A stretch of DNA of 12,329 bases from the NCBI RefSeq assembly GCF_000003605.2, contig NW_003119941.1:90742-103070 (forward strand), given 5' to 3'. Position numbers and translations under genes: made by a program. Shown in pieces: positions 8,410 to 12,329 of the stretch (positions are counted from its first letter, which is position 1; each line of letters opens with the position of its first letter). The stretch is from Saccoglossus kowalevskii. Its lineage: Eukaryota; Hemichordata; Enteropneusta; Harrimaniidae. The notes under the pieces were generated by a model, which saw only the letters and a list, made by a program, of their open reading frames with translations, was not told the DNA's origin and made no database searches.

Positions 8410-8482
8410 TCTGCGCTATTGAACCCAACCAATATACTGTTTTAATACATTAAAATTGTGTGGGCCCTATTTCATTGTTCAG
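8367..8482 (+). repeat. DIRS-like terminal sequence (copy 2 of repeat A)
   Basis: This is the partner of 831-945, overlapping the last recombinase codons and the sequence after them. Similarity stops at ATTGTTCAG (8482), matching ATTGTTTAG (945), which suggests an element boundary or a domain edge within the terminal repeat. Confidence 0.65.
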
Positions 8483-8729
8483 GTGGCCGGCTTTAGTAAG
8501 CCTCCCTAAATTGGGGGAGTTTACTCTTGAGGCACCCTGTCCCTGAACAGTCACCTGATTGGTTGCATCCCAGGACAAGACTCTTTGTTAGCGAGTAGTT
8601 TTAGATTTCTCTGTTTTTTGACCATTTCTGCCTTTTGTGTCAAAAAATGTGCATTTCAGCTGTCGGAGCTTACCCACCTCCGGTGAGTGTGCTACTCTGC
8701 CTAACGAGTGAATGAATGAAATTTATTAT
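8483..8729. other. Unassigned stretch downstream of the DIRS remnant
   Basis: It contains a small hairpin CTCCC/GGGAG (8502-8506 and 8515-8519), an inverted CCAAT box near 8559 and CGGAGCTTA near 8665. It could be the remaining terminal or internal complementary region of the DIRS-like element, but this is not demonstrated. Confidence 0.3.
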
Positions 8730-8797
8730 TTCCACGGATTTTTTGGTAGGTGATGTAGTAAACTATTAGGGTTATATCTACCAGAAAATCTGTGGAA
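8730..8797 (+). repeat. 23-bp hairpin whose mismatches are all G-U wobbles on the + strand
   Basis: TTCCACGGATTTTTTGGTAG (8730-8749) faces CTACCAGAAAATCTGTGGAA (8778-8797). As RNA from the + strand, 8730-8752 pairs with 8775-8797 without interruption: 19 Watson-Crick and 4 G-U pairs, with a 22-base loop. Size and shape resemble a small-RNA precursor or the folded ends of a miniature transposon. The flanks at 8798 onward (ACCCGCCCACCTGCTCACAA) look like ordinary repeat sequence. Confidence 0.65.
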
Positions 8798-8984
8798 CCC
8801 GCCCACCTGCTCACAAGCTGTGGCGCACCAGAAACATTTGTAAGAATGAAACTATATAAATCTTGGGTGCGTGATCGCCCTGGGGGTGACACCAGGCCTT
8901 TTTTAGCTTTGCTGTCGACTTTGTTGAGCGGAGCTTATCATATGACTGATTGTCCATCGACATCTGTCGTCTGTGTCAATGTTT

Positions 8985-9416
8985 TACTTTTTCGACTTCT
9001 TCTTGAAAACTACAAGCCTGAATGCTGTGATATCACATGTATAGGTACTACATGTGAACCTCTCTCAGATTTGGTCAATTCGTGATGATATCTTCAATTC
9101 TCTTATTTTGATGAATATTTTTGTCATTTTAGGTAAAAAAGTGATATTTTCGACTTCTTGTTGAAAACCGCAAGTCTGATTTCATTGCTTTGATATTACA
9201 TAAATAGTTACTACATGTGGACCTCTCTCAGATTTGGTTATTTCGTGATGATATCTTCAATTCTCTAATTTTGATGAATATTTTTGACATTTTTGGTGAA
9301 AAGTGATATTTTCGAAAACAGCAAGTCCGATTGTTTTTATACTATATATATTGTTAATTTTCTAATGATATGTTCAGTTCTTTAATTGTAAAGTTCATTG
9401 TTAACAGCAGAGCTAT
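8985..9416 (-). repeat. Right arm of long inverted repeat
   Basis: Reverse complement of the left arm. GATATCTTC marks units at 9087 and 9250, with a diverged GATATGTTC at 9367. TGAATATTTTTG, AAGTGATATTTTCGA and CCTCTCTCAGATTTGGT recur in the units. The outer end TAACAGCAGAGCTAT (9402-9416) mirrors 5815-5829. The inner side contains CATCGACATCTGTCGTCTG near 8957 followed by the CGACTTCTTCTTGAAAAC block, which the left arm lacks in full. Confidence 0.8.
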
Positions 9417-9421
9417 CTCAG

Positions 9422-9532
9422 CCGATAGGCTGCTTGTCTTAAAGAATGTTATTATGAGTTTGCAAGAAAGAAGTTTGACTGGTATATGGACGCAACAAGA
9501 TGTGAAGAGATGGACATGGGCAACTCATCAAG
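9422..9532 (+). CDS. MAN2B2: GH38 alpha-mannosidase (MAN2B2-like), penultimate exon
   Basis: The frame reads DRLLVLKNVIMSLQERSLTG then IWTQQDVKRWTW and ends at CAAG|GTCAGC. GH38 mannosidases remove alpha-linked mannose in the lysosome or secretory route; their last beta-rich domain has a conserved (V/L)xE(R/T)(S/T)LTG...W segment, and ERSLTG with an aromatic-rich RWxW afterwards is closest to MAN2B2 (epididymis-specific type) rather than MAN2B1. The exon ends in phase 1, and the G completes GAT with the AT that opens the next exon. The start is taken at TCTCAG|CC (9421/9422); alternative AGs at 9407, 9410 and 9412 would add a few residues. The catalytic domain is outside what could be recognised in the window. 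Confidence 0.65.
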
Positions 9533-10057
9533 GTCAGCTCACAAGTCTTGTTTTACTGCACTATATGTACTCATTCTCCAAGCCTTGACTGATTTCTGCC
9601 ATTGGTTGTGTGGTAGAGGGTTCAGAATCAGTTTCTGCCACATTTTACACCTCAATCTGAGAGATTACATGTTTTTTTCAAATACACTATATTACTCACT
9701 ATAATACTCATTTAGTAATGTGTGATCAGAATGTCAAATTTACCTAAAAGTCTGGTGAATAACAAATTTATAGCAATCATCCACATATCAACTAGCAGCT
9801 AATGTGTATGTTTCTTTGTTTCATCCATTCATCTTTTCAGACAGGTGTTGTGGATTTCTGGTTTACTGTTGACAACAAAAATGCATGTTTTCAAAATGTA
9901 TAAAGCAGTATCCAAAGGTGGTTGTGAGCTGGTGACGATTATCAATCTTTTAACCACCAACATATCTTAGTACACACCATATAGGATTGTGGGTAATCAG
10001 AGAATGTGTGTGTAGGATATTTGCATTATACATGTGCTTTGTTCTTTTCCCTTGCAG
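9533..10057 (+). other. Mannosidase last intron
   Basis: 525 bases with GTCAGC at the donor and GTTCTTTTCCCTTGCAG, a strong pyrimidine-rich acceptor, at the end. Nothing coding is visible inside. ATTGTGGGTAAT near 9987 resembles a word at 3241, probably by chance. Confidence 0.6.
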
Positions 10058-10173
10058 ATGAGTACAGTGTCACATTAAACCCTAAAGATATCAAAACATA
10101 CTTCATGGAGATTCAGAAACCTGGACTCGACAATAAAACAACTCAAGATAACTGCACTTCCACCTACTCATAA
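10058..10173 (+). CDS. MAN2B2: GH38 alpha-mannosidase (MAN2B2-like), terminal exon
   Basis: After the acceptor the joined frame reads DEYSVTLNPKDIKTYFMEIQ, then a tail of 18 residues to TAA at 10171-10173. The pattern (V/I)T(L/V)xPx(E/D)I(R/K)T(F/Y)(F/L) is the hallmark of the extreme C-terminus of lysosomal-type GH38 alpha-mannosidases; in mammalian MAN2B1 and MAN2B2 the protein ends within a few residues of it. Here the tail is longer, with two N-glycosylation sequons (NKT at 10132, NCT at 10150), fitting a glycosylated lumenal or secreted enzyme. Phase agreement with 9422-9532 supports the two-exon model. Intact reading frames and good splice sites suggest a functional gene, though the active-site part cannot be judged from here. 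Confidence 0.7.
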
Positions 10174-10287
10174 CAATCTGCATATTCAATATGCACTTCA
10201 ACTATGTGCAATAATTTATGTATCTTTGTATGATGTTTTATATTGATGATAAATATATTATAATAATATATACTTTTATAATTATAT

Positions 10288-10353
10288 ATTAAAGTGTGTG
10301 ATTGCATTTTTTTAATACTATTCCATTATAATTATTAAAGTAGCTGTATTAAA
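10288..10353 (+). terminator. Poly(A) signals of the mannosidase gene
   Basis: ATTAAA at 10288-10293 is directly followed by the GU-rich run GTGTGTG, the usual order of cleavage signals. Further ATTAAA copies lie at 10334-10339 and 10348-10353. The 3' untranslated region would be about 130-200 bases of strongly AT-rich sequence. Confidence 0.45.
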
Positions 10354-11221
10354 GTAAAAGCCTTAAAGCGTATTTTCAGACAGAATTGTTTTTAAGTATT
10401 ATAAGTGAATCTGTTTTTGGTACTTTTAATTATCGTTATGGTTCAGTTAAAATTATTATTTTATTTTTACAATTTACAGACTTTACAGATTACAGATTGA
10501 TTCACAGATTTAATGGTGTGCTTATATAATTTTTATAACTATCAAAATCGTGTTCACATATTTTGTAAAAGGAAAAAAATGTAAACAAAAAGCTGTGTCC
10601 ATATTCTAAAATTTGAATACACAATGTCACCCTGTAGTAAAGTAAATTGGCCATTCATGTTTCACCCATGATTTTTGCCAAATTTTCCTCAGCGCATGAA
10701 TGCCCCATAGACTTGCATGTCAAAGTTGGTAAGTGTGATGTAAGACAACTTTCCATACTGTAAAAAGGTTAATTATTTGCTGGGTTTTAATTAGTCTGAA
10801 AGGGGACTTTATAAATCAGGTTTTGTCAAATATCCATATTTCATTTTCCGCTTTTCGTCTCCAACATTTTCTCAGAAATTTTACAGCAAATATCAGTGAA
10901 ACTTGGCAGGTTGATGAACAAGTCTCTGCCGAGTACGTAATTTTTTCATCCAGATCTGAAAATTCCAAGTGGGTCTTTTTCACGATTTTCATAAAAAATC
11001 ACCTGTCCTGGCAACATTGACAAAACGACTGCGCATGTTCAGAATAAATTAATTACTGTAAAATACTTTATTTTCACGTGCAACTTCTTTCGCTATTTTT
11101 GCTGAAGGAATGTTTCAGTTAAAATAAAATTCAGCGAATATACCCTTTTTCCTATATTTTACATTCAACTTGTCAAAAATCAATGAAAATAAATTCAATA
11201 CAAAACACCCTGCTAGTACTG
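10354..11221. other. AT-rich intergenic stretch downstream of the mannosidase
   Basis: A short ACAGATT-type tandem occurs at about 10475-10512. The 65-codon frame at 10823-11020 has no recognisable content. TACTGTAAAATACTTTATTTTCACG near 11056 looks like a dispersed-repeat piece, but no second copy is in the window. Confidence 0.3.
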
Positions 11222-11380
11222 TTTTTGCACAACATTTCACAGTAAGTTAACAGCTAAAAACGCACTATGTGCCGTCAGCATCAACAAGTTGTTTTTTTGA
11301 AAATAATAGAAAAATTGAAAAAACTTTTCATGAATTTGAAAAAATAAATAAATTTCCATGTCTTTCTACTATAAATAATT
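11222..11380. repeat. Direct repeat C, copy 1
   Basis: It matches 12177-12329 at a constant offset of 955. From CGCACTATGTGCCGTCAGC (11261) to the end of the window copy, only about three substitutions and one T-run indel separate the copies over roughly 114 bases. The first 40 bases (TTTGC(A/G)CAACATTTCAC onward) are more diverged. No coding content. Confidence 0.85.
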
Positions 11381-12176
11381 GACATCACAATAAAAAAAGA
11401 TGCAAGAACGTTGCCTCATATCTTTGACATGTGTGTGATGAACAAAAAAAAATCTTCAGCTAGGTCACTCAAGAAGTCTCCCATGCAACTACTAACCACG
11501 CCCGATTGAGCTTAGCTTGAGATTTTGTTCGATTACTTACCCACACTACAGCTTAAGTAATGTGAAATTGATCTGAATTGGCGGCTATTTTATGTTTGAA
11601 ACTGTTTCAAAATTGATAGCGTTTGCACAAGTAACTTCTTGAATTCACCTATGACTTGTACATGCTCCCAGTAACACGACGCTACTTTATCGGCATTTTA
11701 AGAAATATTTATTCACGTTTTCGAAGTTTTAACTATGGGACCTGTCAATATAATATCTTATGTACCAATTCCAAACGAATCTACAAACTTTGCAATCGCT
11801 TTTCACAACTTTGTAAGCAGTTTGTCCTTGAATTTTTGGTTCGCAGTTGCGATAATATGCTTATATATGGGGCATTTTCTAGACATTTACTCAATGTTTT
11901 CTGAATTTAACTGCAGGGTTGTCATTCCAATGATTTAGGTTAAATATAGAAGCAACTCCGCCAACGTTTCGAACGTTTTCACCAACTGTTCACGCTGCTT
12001 TCCATCGATTTTAAAGTCAGTCAGCTCATGTGATACTCTGCTAATATAGGCTGCTTTCATCTGGCTTTTATTCATTTTTTGATTTTACAACTGCGGGTTT
12101 TAATGTGCAAACAACTTAGGTCAAACATACAAATAAATCTACAAACTTTGCAATCACTTTACACAACTTTGAATTC
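11381..12176. other. Unassigned stretch between copies of repeat C, with related short modules
   Basis: AATCTACAAACTTTGCAATC occurs at 11778-11797 and 12136-12155, each followed by (C/A)ACAACTTTG, a second level of direct repetition (offset 358). The 82- and 67-codon frames near 11656-11938 overlap each other, are low in information and cover the repeated module; no protein is supported. Confidence 0.4.
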
Positions 12177-12329
12177 ACTTTGCGCAACATTTCACGCTAC
12201 GTTAACAGCACAAAACGCACTATGTGCCGTCAGCATCAACAAGTTGTTCTTTGAAAATAATAGAAAAATTGAAAAAACTTTTCATGAATTTAAAAAAATA
12301 AATAAATTTCCATGTCTTTCTACTATAAG
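12177..12329. repeat. Direct repeat C, copy 2, cut by the window end
   Basis: Partner of 11222-11380. The final bases still match copy 1 at TCTTTCTACTATAA, so the repeat continues beyond the window. Confidence 0.85.

Larger units (their letters stand above)
6780..8482 (+). mobile_element. Internally deleted DIRS-like tyrosine-recombinase retrotransposon
   Basis: A stretch that is clearly more GC-rich from about 6900 to 7930 ends in the C-terminal part of a DIRS-type tyrosine recombinase (8134-8409) and a terminal sequence shared with 831-945. Full DIRS elements carry gag, reverse transcriptase/RNase H (often a methyltransferase domain) and recombinase. Here only about 200 bases separate the GC-rich putative gag part from the recombinase tail, and no reverse transcriptase motif such as (Y/F)xDD was found. 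The middle of the element therefore appears lost. The left boundary is uncertain; repeat B ends at 6698 and the first GC-richer sequence begins after about 6780. Split terminal repeats typical of DIRS were not resolved. Confidence 0.65.

Noticed and set aside
8701-8892. 63-codon minus-strand frame with AATAAA-like end, possible gene 3' end
   Set aside because: It spans the hairpin and repeat-like sequence; the peptide looks like translated repeat and no exon neighbours were found.
10700-10722. TAGACTTGCAT, an inverted match to ATGCAAGTCTA near 4828
   Set aside because: The shared stretch is only about a dozen bases and nothing around it aligns.
11656-11938. Two overlapping 67-82 codon frames
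   Set aside because: They overlap in different frames, include a repeated module and show no conserved motif.

Overview
The window reads as nuclear DNA of an invertebrate animal, probably marine, although no species can be named. It is AT-rich and gene-poor. Coding pieces are short and bounded by GT-AG introns, poly(A) signals replace bacterial terminators, and most of the sequence is decayed transposable elements and dispersed or tandem repeats. There is no operon structure, and I recognise no rRNA, tRNA or CRISPR array.

Layout, left to right. 85-584: two exons of a hAT-type transposase-derived (ZNF862-like) protein, broken by one TGA. 726-772: a short array of ATGCAAAT octamers. 831-945: an isolated terminal fragment of a DIRS-like retrotransposon, joined to dispersed repeat 'B' (946-1373). 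1869-2213 and 3700-3923: two decayed pieces that look like motif I and motifs Ia/Ic of a RecQ-type helicase, the second frameshifted. 3924-5810: mostly unassigned, with a perfect 15-bp hairpin and a 126-bp tandem duplication. 5815-9416: two long inverted arms with internal tandem units enclose a second copy of repeat B, a GC-rich internally deleted DIRS-like element with a recognisable tyrosine-recombinase C-terminus, and a 23-bp wobble-paired hairpin. 9422-10173: two phase-compatible exons encoding the C-terminal end of a GH38 alpha-mannosidase, most like the MAN2B2 (epididymis-specific, lysosomal) type, followed by ATTAAA poly(A) signals. 10354-12329: AT-rich repeats, including a nearly identical direct repeat spaced 955 bp apart that runs off the window end.

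The only apparently intact gene is the mannosidase, transcribed on the + strand. No earlier exon of it was recognised, so it probably has a large intron filled with nested transposons, and the first visible acceptor lies at the edge of the right inverted arm. I found no convincing multi-gene system. The points most worth checking are the inverted-arm structure with nested insertions, the repeat-adjacent mannosidase splice acceptor, the internally deleted DIRS element, the split RecQ-like pseudogene and the wobble-only hairpin. All family assignments come from reading the translations, not from database searches.
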